A stretch of DNA of 64,000 nucleotides from Herbiconiux gentiana (GCF_024978135.1 NZ_JANTEZ010000005.1:1-64000); one strand, 5' to 3'; positions 7,660 to 17,504 are shown, counted from the stretch's first letter. The notes: a model not told the origin generated them from the letters alone. Program-made: numbers and translations.

Positions 7660-8676
7660 TCAGTCCGCGACCGGCCCCGTCGTCCCCCGCAGCACCAGCT
7701 CCACCGGCAGCCGCACCGACCCGATCCCCTCCATCGACCCGGCCGCCAGCCCGTCGAGCAGCAGCTTCGCTGACTGCCGCCCGATCTCGAGCATGTCCTG
7801 CCGCACGGTCGTCAGCCCGGGGGTCACGACCGACGCCATGTCGACGTCGTCGAAGCCGACGACCGACACGTCCTCGGGCACCCGGAGCCCCTCCTCCCAG
7901 AGCCGCCGCATCGCGCCGATCGCCATGAAGTCGTTGCAGGCGAACACCGCGGTGAACTTCACCTCGTGGGCGATCAGGTCGCTCATCAGCTCGTAGCCCG
8001 AGCGGATCTCGAAGTCGCCGTGGATCGCCAGGGCGTTCGGGAACGACTCGCGGATGCCGCGCATCCGCTGCACCGTCGAGTGCAGCCCGGGGAACCCCGC
8101 GATGATCACAGCTTTCGTGTGCCCGAGCGAGCGCACGTGCCGGCCGAGGTCGCGCGCGCCCGAGTAGTTGGTGGAGGTCACCGACGGCAGACCCTCGAGC
8201 TCCTCGATGTCCTCGTCGGCGAGCACGATCGGCGCCGGGGACGACGCCATCGACACGAGCTCGTCGGTGGGTTTGATCTCGCGGCTGGCCGTGTAGACCA
8301 GGCCGTCGATCGCCCGGGTGCGCAGCATGTTGAAGTACCGCTTCTCGCGCCGCGGGTCGGAGTTCGAGGTGCTCGCGATGATGAGGCCGTGGTCGTGCTC
8401 GTTCGCCATCTCCTCGACGCCGCGGGCGATACGGCCGAAGTACCAGTGCGAGATGTCGGGGACGGCCAGGCCGATCACCTGACTGCGGCCCGACTTGAGG
8501 CGGCGCGCGCCCGCGTCGGGCACGTAGCCGTGCTCGTCGATCAGCCGGTTGATGCGCAGCGCGGTGTCCGGATGCACGGGCCGCTTCCCCGACAGCGTGT
8601 GCGACACCGTGGTCACGCTGACGCCGGCGGCCTCGGCGATCTGCTGCATCGTCCAGGGCCGCGGTCGGTCGTTCAC
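7660..8676 (-). CDS. LacI-family transcriptional regulator (locus 1)
   Basis: 338 residues. The N-terminal helix-turn-helix (MQQIAEAAGVSVTTVSHTLSG, residues 10-30) and hinge helix are followed by a periplasmic-binding-like effector domain with the usual SSxxxxxFGF-type ending (VSVVGFDDVDMASVVTPGLTTV). It is divergent from the NMT1-type ABC importer. Two palindromes of LacI type (8720-8733 and 8841-8856) lie in the shared 247-bp region. The start is GTG at 8676, preceded by TACTCT and six bases. The likely effector is the imported compound or its breakdown product. Confidence 0.92.
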   Translation of the reverse strand: MNDRPRPWTMQQIAEAAGVSVTTVSHTLSGKRPVHPDTALRINRLIDEHGYVPDAGARRLKSGRSQVIGLAVPDISHWYFGRIARGVEEMANEHDHGLIIASTSNSDPRREKRYFNMLRTRAIDGLVYTASREIKPTDELVSMASSPAPIVLADEDIEELEGLPSVTSTNYSGARDLGRHVRSLGHTKAVIIAGFPGLHSTVQRMRGIRESFPNALAIHGDFEIRSGYELMSDLIAHEVKFTAVFACNDFMAIGAMRRLWEEGLRVPEDVSVVGFDDVDMASVVTPGLTTVRQDMLEIGRQSAKLLLDGLAAGSMEGIGSVRLPVELVLRGTTGPVAD

Positions 8677-8682
8677 GCCATC

Positions 8683-8688
8683 AGAGTA
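8683..8688 (-). promoter_or_regulatory. Leaderless -10 box for the LacI gene
   Basis: On the reverse strand TACTCT is followed by six bases (GATGGC) and the GTG start at 8676. There is no Shine-Dalgarno sequence. Confidence 0.55.
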
Positions 8689-8719
8689 GCGGAGCGGGCG
8701 GGTCGCGAACGCCGGTTTC

Positions 8720-8733
8720 GCAAAACGTGTTGC
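8720..8733. promoter_or_regulatory. Candidate LacI operator A
   Basis: GCAAAACGTGTTGC has half-sites GCAA/TTGC with a CG centre, typical of LacI-family operators. It lies 32 bp upstream of the LacI -10 box and about 190 bp from the transporter start. Confidence 0.5.
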
Positions 8734-8770
8734 AGAGCATCCTGAAAGCAGGACGAGCGGATGCCCGGTC

Positions 8771-8799
8771 GTTTACACCCCCGAAACACCGGGTAATGG
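8771..8799 (+). promoter_or_regulatory. Candidate promoter of the NMT1-type importer
   Basis: TTTACA (8772-8777), 16 bases, then TAATGG (8794-8799). The spacer holds CCGAAACA, which is repeated at 8802-8809. A near copy of the whole block lies before the BMP importer (33612-33643). The leader to the ATG is long, about 120 bases, and contains operator B. Confidence 0.5.
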
Positions 8800-8840
8800 C
8801 ACCGAAACACCCACGCCTTAGGTTGGGGCCACGCACCCGC

Positions 8841-8856
8841 CGCAAAACGGTTTGCG
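8841..8856. promoter_or_regulatory. Candidate LacI operator B
   Basis: CGCAAAACGGTTTGCG is a near-perfect palindrome with arms CGCAAA/TTTGCG. It sits in the transcribed leader of the importer, downstream of the candidate promoter, where a bound repressor would block elongation. Confidence 0.65.
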
Positions 8857-8923
8857 ACCGCAGCACCCGCACAGCACCCGTTCCTTCCTCACATCCCGCT
8901 CCTCCGAACCCCTAGGAGAACCC

Positions 8924-9982
8924 ATGTCCTCACTGCCCTCGCGCCGCGCCCGCCGCGTGCTCGCCGCCGCGACCGCCGGTGCGCTCAGCCTCGCCGTGCT
9001 CGCCGGCTGCGCCTCCTCCTCGAGCGGCGAGACCGCCTCGAGCGACGGCGCCGCCACGCCGCTGACCCTGCAGACCTCGTGGATCCCCCTCGTGCAGTTC
9101 GGCGGCAGCTACGTCGCCGACAAGGAGGGCTACTACGAGAAGAACGGCGTCGACGTCGACATCCTCCCGGGCGGCCCCGACGTCGACTCGATGGCCGCCG
9201 TGGTCTCGGGTCAGGCCGACATCGGCATGGGCAACGCCGACACCGTCGCCCGCGCGAACGAGCAGGGCGCCGACCTGGTGATCATCGCCGCCGGCTTCCA
9301 GAAGAACCCGCTGGCCATCCTGTCGAGCCCCGACAAGCCCATCGCGACCCCGGCCGACATGGTCGGCATGAAGATCGGCGTGCCCTCGGGCGACGAGGCC
9401 GCGCAGGAGGCCCTGCTCGCCGCGAACGACGTCGACGCCTCGAAGGTCACGAGCGTCCCCGTCGGCTTCGATGTCGCACCGCTCGTGTCGGGCGAGGTCG
9501 ACGGCCTCTGGGTGTTCTACTCCGAGCAGCCGATCGCCTACGAGGAGGCCACCGGCAAGGCCGGCACCGTGTTCCTCACCGCCGACTACGGCCTGGACAT
9601 CTACGCCCAGGTCTACGCCGTGACCCGGGAGAGCCTCGAGGACGACACCAAGCGCGCCGCCATCGAGGGCTTCCTCAAGGGCGAGATCGAGGGCTGGCAG
9701 GCCTACGTGGCCGACCCGACCGAGGCCGTCGAGCTCACGGTCAACGACTACGCGAAGGACGGCGGCCTGACGATCGAGGAGCAGACCAAGCAGGCTCAGC
9801 TGCAGATGGACCTGCTCGTCACTGACGAGACCAAGGAGAACGGCCTGCTGACGATGTCGGCGGACGGCATCGAGAAGAACGTCGCCACCCTCGACACCCT
9901 CGGCATCACCGGCGTCGACGACTCGCTCTTCGACACCTCGGTGCTCGACGAGGTCTACGACGGCTCGAACACCATCAAGTAG
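8924..9982 (+). CDS. ABC substrate-binding lipoprotein, NMT1/THI5-like
   Basis: 352 residues. The lipoprotein signal ends in LAGC with lipidated Cys29. The mature protein is an NMT1/THI5/SsuA-type binding protein: TSWIPLVQFGGSYVADKEGYY is the classic first strand and helix, followed by SGQADIGMGNADTVARA and GLWVFYSEQP. Relatives bind pyrimidine precursors, taurine, sulfonates or nucleobases. The start is ATG at 8924, with AGGAGAA six bases before it; the frame also runs further upstream. It is the first gene of an operon with ATPase, fused permease, nucleoside phosphorylase and amidohydrolase, so a nucleoside-like or purine-like ligand is a reasonable guess. Confidence 0.88.
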   Translation: MSSLPSRRARRVLAAATAGALSLAVLAGCASSSSGETASSDGAATPLTLQTSWIPLVQFGGSYVADKEGYYEKNGVDVDILPGGPDVDSMAAVVSGQADIGMGNADTVARANEQGADLVIIAAGFQKNPLAILSSPDKPIATPADMVGMKIGVPSGDEAAQEALLAANDVDASKVTSVPVGFDVAPLVSGEVDGLWVFYSEQPIAYEEATGKAGTVFLTADYGLDIYAQVYAVTRESLEDDTKRAAIEGFLKGEIEGWQAYVADPTEAVELTVNDYAKDGGLTIEEQTKQAQLQMDLLVTDETKENGLLTMSADGIEKNVATLDTLGITGVDDSLFDTSVLDEVYDGSNTIK

Positions 9983-9988
9983 CACCGC

Positions 9989-10035
9989 CCCGGGCCCTTC
10001 TCCTGCGCGATCTCGTCGCGGGAGGAGGGCCCGGG
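9989..10035 (+). terminator. Intra-operon hairpin after the binding-protein gene
   Basis: CCCGGGCCC-TTCTCC (from 9989) pairs with GGAGGA-GGGCCCGGG (to 10035), giving a very stable imperfect stem. Hairpins here usually attenuate downstream expression and protect the mRNA, so that the binding protein outnumbers the membrane subunits. Confidence 0.6.
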
Positions 10036-10060
10036 CTTCACCACCAGCACTGGAGGCGCC

Positions 10061-10884
<824 letters not shown>

Positions 10885-10888
<4 letters not shown>

Positions 10889-12588
10889 GCGTGAGCACGG
10901 GCGGGAGCCTGAGCACGGCGACCGACACCGCAGCAGAGACCGCAGCCGACACCGCCGCCGCCCGCGCGGCCGGCGCCATCGCCACCGAGCGCGCCCGCAG
11001 CCGTCGCGACGCCCGCCGCGGCGCCCTGAACGGCTGGGTCGTCACCGCCCTCGTCAGCCTCGCCCTCGTGGTGCTCTGGGAGATCGCCGCCGAGCTCTGG
11101 CTCACCCGCCTCGGCGTGCTCGCCTCCCCCACGGCGATCATCCAGAGCCTCGTCGCCGACTGGCCGGTCTACCTCAACGCCTTCTCGGCCACGGCCTGGG
11201 TCGCGGTGCGCGGCTGGTTCTTCGGCAACCTCGCCGCCGTCGTGGTGGCGGTGCTGTTCGTGCAGCTGCCCGCTCTCGAGTCGCTCTTCCTCCGGCTCGC
11301 GCTCACCCTGTTCTGCCTGCCGCTCGTCGCGGTGAACCCGCTGCTGCAGCTGACCTTCGACCCCGACACGGCGAAGGTCGTGCTCGCCGCCCTGTCGGTG
11401 TTCTTCACGACCCTCGTCGGCACGATGCTCGGCCTCCGCTCCGCCGACGGCGGGCCGCTCACGATGGTGACGGCCTGGGGCGGGCGCTCGCTCTCGGCCC
11501 TGCGCTTCGTGCGCTTCCCCTCGGGGATCCCCGCCATCCTGACCGGTCTGCAGATCGGCGCCGCCGCGGCCGTGCTCGGTGCCATCTTCGGCGAGTTCAT
11601 CGGCGCCAAGTCGGGGCTCGGCGTACTGCTGATCAACGGCCTGATGTCGCTCGAGCTCGGCCGCGTCTGGTCGGTCGCGGTGATCGCGACCGTGATGGCC
11701 GCCGTGCCCTACGGCATCTTCGGACTGCTGCGCCGCTGGCTCACCCCCTGGTCGGCCTCGATCTCGACCGCACAGCTCGCGTCGCCCGCCCGTCGCGGGC
11801 CGCTCGCCGCCCGCCTGCTGCGCACCGTGGCCTGGACCGTCGGTTCGATCCTCGTGATCCTCGCCGCCTGGTGGGCCTACCTGATCGTCTTCGACATGTC
11901 GCCGTTCGTCGGCAAGACCCCGCTCGACGTGTTCGCCTACCTGTTCACCGCCGACGACGCGGCCGAGAACCGCGCCGTGATGCTGAAGGCGCTCGGCGAG
12001 ACCCTCGTGCACGCCGGGGTGGGCTACGTCGCGGGCCTCGTGATCGGCATCGCGATGGCGGTCGCGTTCGTGACCTTCCCGGTGGTCGAGCGGGTGCTGA
12101 CCCCGCTCGCCGTGGCGCTGCGCTCGGTGCCCATCATCGTGCTGATCCCCGTGCTCATCCTGGCGCTCGGCCGCGGGCTGGGCGGCGTGGTCGCGATCAC
12201 CGCGATCGTCACCTTCTTCCCCACGCTCGCGAACACGCAGAGCGGTCTGCGCCGGGTGCCCTCCGACGCGTTCACGCTGATGCGCAGCTACGACGCCTCC
12301 GTCTGGAGCAACCTCTGGCGGCTGCAGCTGCCCTACACGCTGCCGTCGATCTTCGCCTCGGCACGCATCGCGGCCCCGACCGCCGTGCTCGCGGCCACCC
12401 TCGCCGAGTGGCTCGCCACCGGCGACGGGCTGGGGCACGAGATCGTCGCGTCCCGCGCCCACTCCGACTACACGGGGCTGTGGGCGGCCGCGGCCATCCT
12501 CACCGCCGTCTCGCTCATCTTCTACAGCCTCGTCAGCTGGGCCGAGCGCGCGGTGCTCGTGAAGTACTCGCCCTCGCAGCTCGGCTGA
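10885..12588 (+). CDS. Fused double-domain ABC permease
   Basis: 567 residues, about twice the usual length. Two BPD_transp_1 permease domains are joined in one chain: domain 1 about residues 50-290, with coupling segment [20 protein letters not shown], and domain 2 about residues 310-560, with [20 protein letters not shown]. Both look intact, so the chain can form the whole transmembrane pore with two ATPase copies. The N-terminal 35 residues are Ala/Thr-rich and not membrane-inserted. The start is GTG at 10885, or GTG two codons later, overlapping the ATPase stop. Confidence 0.9.
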
Positions 12589-12644
12589 CCCACGACATCG
12601 GGACGCGCATCCGCTCGCCCCTCGCCACCTCGGAAGGAATCACC

Positions 12645-13343
12645 ATGCCCACCCCGCACATCGGCGCCCTCGACGGCGACTTCGCCCCCGACGTCCTCAT
12701 GCCGGGCGACCCGCGCCGCGCCAAGCTCATCGCCGAGACCTTCTTCGACTCGCCCCGCCTCGTCACCGAGGTGCGCGGCATCCTCGGCTACACCGGCACC
12801 TTCGAGGGCCGCCCGATCTCGGTGCTGGCCTCGGGCATGGGCATCCCGTCGATGTCGATCTACAGCACCGAGCTCGCGCGCCACTACGGCGTCAAGCGCA
12901 TCGTGCGCGTCGGCACCATCGGCGGTATCGCACCCTACCTCGAGCTCGGCGACGTGATCGCGGCGAGCGCCGCCCACACCAACTCGGCGATGACGAGCGA
13001 GTGGGTGCCCGGCGTCACCCTCAGCCACGCCCCGTCGTTCGGGCTGCTGCGCAAGGCGGTCGAGTTCGGCGAGGCGACGGGCAAGCGGATGCACGTGGGG
13101 CCGCTGTTCACGACGGACGCCTTCTACAACCCCGACGTCGACCTGGTGCCTCGGTTGCTCGCCTACGGCACCATCGGCATCGACATGGAGGCGGCGGGGC
13201 TCTACGCCGTGGCGCTGAAGGAGGGCTTCGAGTCGCTGATGGTCGGCACCGTGAGCGACCTGCCCGGTTCGGAGATGACCGCCGCCGAGCGTGAGGCCAC
13301 CTTCGAGAACATGGTGTCGTTCGGACTGGCGGCGCTGGCGTGA
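12645..13343 (+). CDS. deoD: Purine nucleoside phosphorylase, DeoD type
   Basis: 232 residues matching the hexameric DeoD family. These cleave purine (deoxy)nucleosides with phosphate to free base and (deoxy)ribose 1-phosphate. Landmarks are TPHIGALDGDFAPDVLMPGDP at the N-terminus, the phosphate-site arginines, the VRVGTIGGI loop, MEAAGLYAVA (ribose-binding Met-Glu) and the catalytic Asp in GTVSDLPGSE, where E. coli has SDH. ATG at 12645 with GGAAGGAA ahead; the frame also runs upstream but only as an overlap of the permease. Its stop overlaps the amidohydrolase start (GTGA). Together they suggest import and breakdown of a nucleoside. Confidence 0.9.
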   Translation: MPTPHIGALDGDFAPDVLMPGDPRRAKLIAETFFDSPRLVTEVRGILGYTGTFEGRPISVLASGMGIPSMSIYSTELARHYGVKRIVRVGTIGGIAPYLELGDVIAASAAHTNSAMTSEWVPGVTLSHAPSFGLLRKAVEFGEATGKRMHVGPLFTTDAFYNPDVDLVPRLLAYGTIGIDMEAAGLYAVALKEGFESLMVGTVSDLPGSEMTAAEREATFENMVSFGLAALA

Positions 13344-14761
13344 GCGGGTTCGGCCCCGGCGGCTCGGCCCTCGGTTCCCCCACGACGTCGCCCGACCTCG
13401 GCCCCGCCGACCTCGTCATCACCGGCGCCACCGTGCTGCGGCACGACGAGGGCGGCGGAATCTCGTTCGCGGCCGACCAGATCGTCGTGATCCGGGACGG
13501 CGTGTTCGAGGCGGTGCTCGACGCGGTGGACGCGGGCGGAGCATCCGTCGCCCCGCCCGCGGCGCGCGAGACGATCGACGCCCGTGGCAAGGTGGCGATG
13601 CCCGGGTTCATCAACTGCCACACGCACTCGCCGATGGTGATGTTCCGCGGAGCGGCCGAGGACGTGCCGGCCGACCGCTGGTTCAACGACTTCATCTGGC
13701 CGATGGAGGTGAACCTCACCGACGACGACGTGGAGCTGGCGACACGCCTGGCGGCGGCCGAGATGATCCGGCACGGCGTGACGACCTTCGCCGACCACTA
13801 CTTCAACATGGACCGGATCGCCGCCGTCACCGACGAGACCGGCCTGCGCGGTGTGCTCGGCTCGACCTACTTCTCGACCGACGGACAGGCGGGCCTGGAG
13901 CAGTCGCTCGAGTTCGCGACCCGCTGGCGCGGAGCGGCGAAGGGACGCATCAGCACCGCGCTCGCACCGCACGCGACCTACACGCTGAACGACGACGACC
14001 TCGCGGCCACCGCGCGGGCGGCGCAGGAGCACGACCTGCTCGTGCACATCCACGCGGCGGAGGGCCGGTCGCAGACCGTGCACAGCCGCGAGCGCACGGG
14101 GCGCACACCGATCGGCGTGCTGAGCGACACCGGCCTCCTCGACGGGAAGGTGCTGATCGCGCACGGCATCGGCATCGTGCCGGAGGACCTGCCGCTGCTC
14201 GCTCCCGCCGCAGCGGAGGGCCGGGTCGGCGTGGGCAGCGCGCCGAAGGGCTACCTCAAGCTCGGCTTCGACACGACACCCGTGCGACTGCTGGCCGCGG
14301 CGGGCGTGCCGGTCGGGCTCGCCACCGACGGGGCCGCCTCGAACAACACGCTCGACGTCTGGGAGTCGATGAGCTTCATGGCCTACGTGCAGAAGGCCAC
14401 CGAGCTCGACACGACGTGGATGCGCGCCGAGGAGCTGCTCGACCACGCCACCACCCAGAGTGCCGCCGCCGTGCAGCTCGCGGGCGTCGTCGGGCGGATC
14501 GCTCCGGGCTACCGGGCCGACCTGATCCTCGTCGACCTGAGCGACCCGCGGGTGCAGCCGGTGCACGACCTGGCCAGCACGCTGATCTACAGCGCGCGGT
14601 CGAACGACATCGACACGACCATCGTGGACGGGCAGGTGCTGATGCGTGACCGGCGCCTGCTGACGGTGGACGTGGCGGGCGTGGTGGCCGAGCTGGCGCC
14701 GCGGCTGGCGCGGTTGACCGACCGGTCGCACGGGAAGAGCATCCAGAACTACGACGCGTAG
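13340..14761 (+). CDS. TRZ/ATZ-type amidohydrolase (adenosine/MTA-deaminase-like), paralogue 1
   Basis: 473 residues, amidohydrolase superfamily, near SAH/MTA deaminases and chlorotriazine hydrolases. Metal and catalytic residues: HTH (H94, H96), HIHAAE, IAHGIGI and the late Asp D330 in ATDGAASNN. Close to locus 2's amidohydrolase: both share HTHSPM-MFRGxAEDVP and FIWPMEVNLT-like blocks. Unusual: the strand that normally reads HNPxSNxKL is SAPKGYLK here (K303, Y305, K307). GTG start at 13340 overlaps the phosphorylase stop. Likely a deaminase or ring hydrolase acting on the base released by the phosphorylase; substrate unknown. Confidence 0.85.
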   Translation: MSGFGPGGSALGSPTTSPDLGPADLVITGATVLRHDEGGGISFAADQIVVIRDGVFEAVLDAVDAGGASVAPPAARETIDARGKVAMPGFINCHTHSPMVMFRGAAEDVPADRWFNDFIWPMEVNLTDDDVELATRLAAAEMIRHGVTTFADHYFNMDRIAAVTDETGLRGVLGSTYFSTDGQAGLEQSLEFATRWRGAAKGRISTALAPHATYTLNDDDLAATARAAQEHDLLVHIHAAEGRSQTVHSRERTGRTPIGVLSDTGLLDGKVLIAHGIGIVPEDLPLLAPAAAEGRVGVGSAPKGYLKLGFDTTPVRLLAAAGVPVGLATDGAASNNTLDVWESMSFMAYVQKATELDTTWMRAEELLDHATTQSAAAVQLAGVVGRIAPGYRADLILVDLSDPRVQPVHDLASTLIYSARSNDIDTTIVDGQVLMRDRRLLTVDVAGVVAELAPRLARLTDRSHGKSIQNYDA

Positions 14762-14781
14762 GCGGTGGCCCGGCCTGACCA

Positions 14782-14825
14782 CCCGGCCTTGCCGCTCGGG
14801 TCTGGCGGCCCGGCCTTGCCGCTCG
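14782..14825. repeat. Two 17-bp direct repeats
   Basis: CCCGGCCTTGCCGCTCG occurs at 14782-14798 and again, identical, at 14809-14825 (period 27). The pair lies between the amidohydrolase stop and the ChaB gene. Confidence 0.7.
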
Positions 14826-14867
14826 CGGCGGGCGGGATGAGGGTGGAGGGGAACGAAGGAGACGATC

Positions 14868-15257
14868 ATGCCCGCATCGGATGAGCTCCCCTCCACGCTG
14901 GCCCGCTCGGAGAAGCACGCGCAGGCGCTCTGGAGCGCGGCGCACGACTCGGCCGTCGACAGCTACGGCGAGGGTGAACGCGCCCATCGCACCGCGTTCG
15001 CGGCGCTGAAGCACGAGTACGAGAAGGTGGGGGACCACTGGGAGCGCAAGGACGAGTCGGGGCCCTCGGACTCGCGCGCCGAGGGCGGGCGCGGTTCGGG
15101 TGAGACCGAGGAGGGCGTCGACGCGAACGCGACGAAGGCGCACCTGCTCGAGCTGGCGAAGCGGCTCGACGTGCGCGGGCGCTCGCGCATGACGAAGGAT
15201 GAGCTCGTCGAGGCGCTCAAGAAGGCGAACCGGCGGGAGACGGCCCGGGCGCGCTGA
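14868..15257 (+). CDS. ChaB-domain protein with Rho N-terminal motif
   Basis: 129 residues. The N-terminal half matches the ChaB fold (LPSTLARSEKHAQALWSAAHDSAVDSYGEGERAHRTAFAALK in fragments). A charged linker follows. The C-terminal segment HLLELAKRLDVRGRSRMTKDELVEAL is a Rho_N/SAP-like nucleic-acid-binding helix pair. Actinobacteria often carry this pairing as a small stress-linked protein of unknown role. ATG at 14868 with GAAGGAG ahead. It overlaps the end of the convergent membrane protein by 41 bases. Confidence 0.8.
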   Translation: MPASDELPSTLARSEKHAQALWSAAHDSAVDSYGEGERAHRTAFAALKHEYEKVGDHWERKDESGPSDSRAEGGRGSGETEEGVDANATKAHLLELAKRLDVRGRSRMTKDELVEALKKANRRETARAR

Positions 15258-15687
15258 CGCGGCGGAGCGTCAGTGACGATCCGAGGTAGGCGGCCGCAGC
15301 GACGACGAAGGCCACCGCCGCGGTGAGCTGCGTCGTCGAGGCGCCGAGGCCGGGCTGGCCGACCTGCTCGGCCACCGCTCCGGCGAGCAATGCACTGGAG
15401 CCGACGGCGAGAGCCTGCAGGCCGAGCAGGGCCGCGATGACGAACCCGGCCGTCGGGCGTGCGGTGAGCTTCCACCACGGGCGCGGGGGCGCGACCGGCT
15501 CCTCCGGCACCCGGAAGAGCCGCGCGCCGATCACGATCCAGGCGAAGAAGAGCACGACGAACAGCAGCGGGCCGACGACGGGCCCGACCAGCGCCGCCAC
15601 GACGAGATTGAGCATCAGCAGCACGAGGTAGCCGACGAAGCCGTAGAGGAACTTGGCGTACGGGTTCAGGATGCGCGGGGCTGTCAT
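15217..15687 (-). CDS. Small membrane protein, unknown
   Basis: 156 residues with about four hydrophobic segments: two tightly packed at residues 13-55 (GYLVLLMLNLVVAALVG and LLFVVLFFAWIVIGA), one about 80-102 and one about 115-140. There is a Pro/Trp-rich cytoplasmic loop (PEEPVAPPRPWWKL). No conserved catalytic motif. ATG at 15687 with GGTGGAGGG directly ahead; the longer upstream frame overlaps the TetR gene and is rejected. It lies 34 bases downstream of the TetR gene on the same strand. Confidence 0.65.
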   Translation of the reverse strand: MTAPRILNPYAKFLYGFVGYLVLLMLNLVVAALVGPVVGPLLFVVLFFAWIVIGARLFRVPEEPVAPPRPWWKLTARPTAGFVIAALLGLQALAVGSSALLAGAVAEQVGQPGLGASTTQLTAAVAFVVAAAAYLGSSLTLRRVSAPGPSPAGSPS

Positions 15688-15721
15688 CCCTCCACCCTGC
15701 CCTGCTGCCCGGCGAACCGCG

Positions 15722-16480
15722 TCAGCTCGAGGGCCGGGCGGCGACCGCGCGGGTGAGCCACTCGTGCAGCAGCTGGCGCTCGGCCGCCGTGAGCGCCGGG
15801 AGGTCGTCGAGCTGCGCGAGCACCGCGATGGCCGCGGCGCGAGGGCCGTCGAGGCGCGGAGCCGTCCGTGCGGGTGCGGGTGCGGCGGCGTCCGGGCCGG
15901 GCACCAGGATGCGGCCGAGCACCGCGTCGAGCATCGCCTCGGCGAGGCCCGGGTCGCGTTCGCCGGGCGGGGCGTCGAGCAGCTGCTGCACGGTCCCGGT
16001 GGCCGCCGCCCGGATGATGCCGAGGGCCTGACCCTCGTCGACCCGCAGCAGCCCGGCCGCGGCGAGACCCCGGATGCGCGTGCGCAGCACGTCGAGCCCC
16101 GCGTCGAGTGCGGCCGTGCGCCCGCTGCGCCCCGGCTCGGCGAGCAGGCGATGCAGCTCGGGGTTGCCCAGCGAGAAGTCGATCTGCCGGCGCCAGCCGT
16201 CGCGCAGCGCCTCGACCGGATCGGTGCCCGCAGGCAGCGCCGCCTTGCCGGCGACGAACCGCCCGAGCACGTGCTCGGCGACGGCGTCGACGAGGCCGTC
16301 CTTGTCGCCGAACAGGCGGTAGATCGTGGGGGCCTGGACGCCGGCGGCATCGGCGACGCGCCGGGTGGTGAGGGCAGCGGCACCCCCGTCCCCGAGCAGG
16401 CCGGCCGCGACCTCGACGATGCGTGTGCGCACGGCAGTGCGCGGCTCCGACACGGCGGCGGGGGACGACTCATTGCTCAC
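15722..16480 (-). CDS. TetR-family transcriptional regulator
   Basis: 252 residues. The N-terminal TetR helix-turn-helix is clear (VADAAGVQAPTIYRLFGDKDGLVDAV, about residues 42-67). The all-helical ligand-binding C-terminal domain is variable. It is divergent from an NmrA-type reductase gene, 82 bp away, where a 16-base repeated element suggests its operator. GTG start at 16480, preceded by TATCGT and exactly six bases (leaderless). It probably represses the reductase until a quinone- or aldehyde-like ligand appears; the ligand is an inference from the neighbour only. Confidence 0.88.
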   Translation of the reverse strand: MSNESSPAAVSEPRTAVRTRIVEVAAGLLGDGGAAALTTRRVADAAGVQAPTIYRLFGDKDGLVDAVAEHVLGRFVAGKAALPAGTDPVEALRDGWRRQIDFSLGNPELHRLLAEPGRSGRTAALDAGLDVLRTRIRGLAAAGLLRVDEGQALGIIRAAATGTVQQLLDAPPGERDPGLAEAMLDAVLGRILVPGPDAAAPAPARTAPRLDGPRAAAIAVLAQLDDLPALTAAERQLLHEWLTRAVAARPSS

Positions 16481-16486
16481 AGATCA

Positions 16487-16492
16487 ACGATA
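16487..16492 (-). promoter_or_regulatory. Leaderless -10 box for the TetR gene
   Basis: TATCGT on the reverse strand, six bases, then GTG at 16480. Confidence 0.55.
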
Positions 16493-16502
16493 ACAGCGAC
16501 TT

Positions 16503-16548
16503 GCAATCATCGGAAACAGCCTGCTACGGTCTGCTATCACTGGAAACA
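16503..16548. promoter_or_regulatory. Direct repeats, candidate TetR operators
   Basis: GCAATCATCGGAAACA (16503-16518) and GCTATCACTGGAAACA (16533-16548) match at 13 of 16 bases and lie 30 bp apart, about three helical turns, in the divergent TetR/reductase region. They are direct, not inverted. Confidence 0.45.
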
Positions 16549-16562
16549 CGATCGGAGTAACA

Positions 16563-17420
16563 ATGATCATCATCACCGGAGCCACGGGCGAACTGGGTTC
16601 GCGCATCGTCGACCGGCTCCTGCAGCGGGTGCCGGCGGAGTCGGTCGGCGTCAGCGTGCGCGATCCGTCCAAGGCGCAGCACCTCGCCGATCGCGGGGTG
16701 CGGGTGCGGCCGGGCGACTTCACCGAGCCCGCCACCCTCGCGAAGGCCTTCGAAGGCGCCGACCGGGTGCTGGTCGTCTCGGCGGCGATCCGCGGTGACG
16801 CGGCCGTGGGGGCGAACCTCGCCGCCATCGACGCCGCCGTCGCGGCCGGTGCCGGGCGCATCCTGTACACCAGCCACCAGGCCTCGGCCCCCGATTCGCT
16901 CTTCGCGCCCCAGGCCGTGCACTTCGCCACCGAACAGCACCTGGCCGAGCTGCCGGTGCCGTACACCGCCCTGCGCAACGGCTTCTACGCCACCACCCTG
17001 GCCATGCACCTCGAAGGAGCACTCGCCACCGGCACGGTCGCCGCGCCGGCCGACGGCCCCGTGTCGTGGACCGCGCACGACGACCTGGCCGAAGCCGCCG
17101 CGATCCTTCTCGCGACCGAGCACCCGGAGGACGGACCGACGGCTCCACTGACAGCCTCCCAGGCTCTGGACCTGGAGGCGGTGGCCGCCGAGCTCAGCAC
17201 CCTGACCGGGCGCACGATCACGCGCACGGTCGTCGACGACGAGGAGTGGCGGGCCGGAGCGATCGAGCGAGGCATGCCCGCACCGGCGGCCGACTTCACC
17301 CTGGGCCTCTACCGAGCGGCCCGCCGCGGTGAGTTCGACGTGGTCGATCCGGCGCTCGGCGAGCTGCTCGGGCGCCCGCCGCTGCCGGTCGCGTCGACCC
17401 TGCGCCGCCTGCTCGGCTGA
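16563..17420 (+). CDS. NmrA-family NAD(P)-binding oxidoreductase (QorB-like)
   Basis: 285 residues of an atypical short-chain dehydrogenase. GATGELG at residues 6-12 binds the dinucleotide. The catalytic Tyr-xxx-Lys is absent, as in NmrA and QorB. YTSHQASAPDS and LRNGFYATTL are typical of the NmrA/QorB group, which includes NADPH:quinone reductases and redox sensors. ATG at 16563 after GGAGTAAC. Divergent from a TetR regulator that likely controls it. Confidence 0.85.
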   Translation: MIIITGATGELGSRIVDRLLQRVPAESVGVSVRDPSKAQHLADRGVRVRPGDFTEPATLAKAFEGADRVLVVSAAIRGDAAVGANLAAIDAAVAAGAGRILYTSHQASAPDSLFAPQAVHFATEQHLAELPVPYTALRNGFYATTLAMHLEGALATGTVAAPADGPVSWTAHDDLAEAAAILLATEHPEDGPTAPLTASQALDLEAVAAELSTLTGRTITRTVVDDEEWRAGAIERGMPAPAADFTLGLYRAARRGEFDVVDPALGELLGRPPLPVASTLRRLLG

Positions 17421-17438
17421 GCCGCCGGACGCACCGAC

Positions 17439-17470
17439 GGCCCCTCCCGGTCACGATCACGGGAGGGGCC
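17439..17470. terminator. Bidirectional terminator between convergent genes
   Basis: GGCCCCTCCCG (17439-17449) and CGGGAGGGGCC (17460-17470) form a perfect 11-bp stem with a 10-base loop. It sits between the stop of the reductase and the stop of the reverse-strand GH3 gene. Confidence 0.8.
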
Positions 17471-17504
17471 GCCGGCGGTGCTTCAGCTGGGCATCAGCGA
17501 GGCA

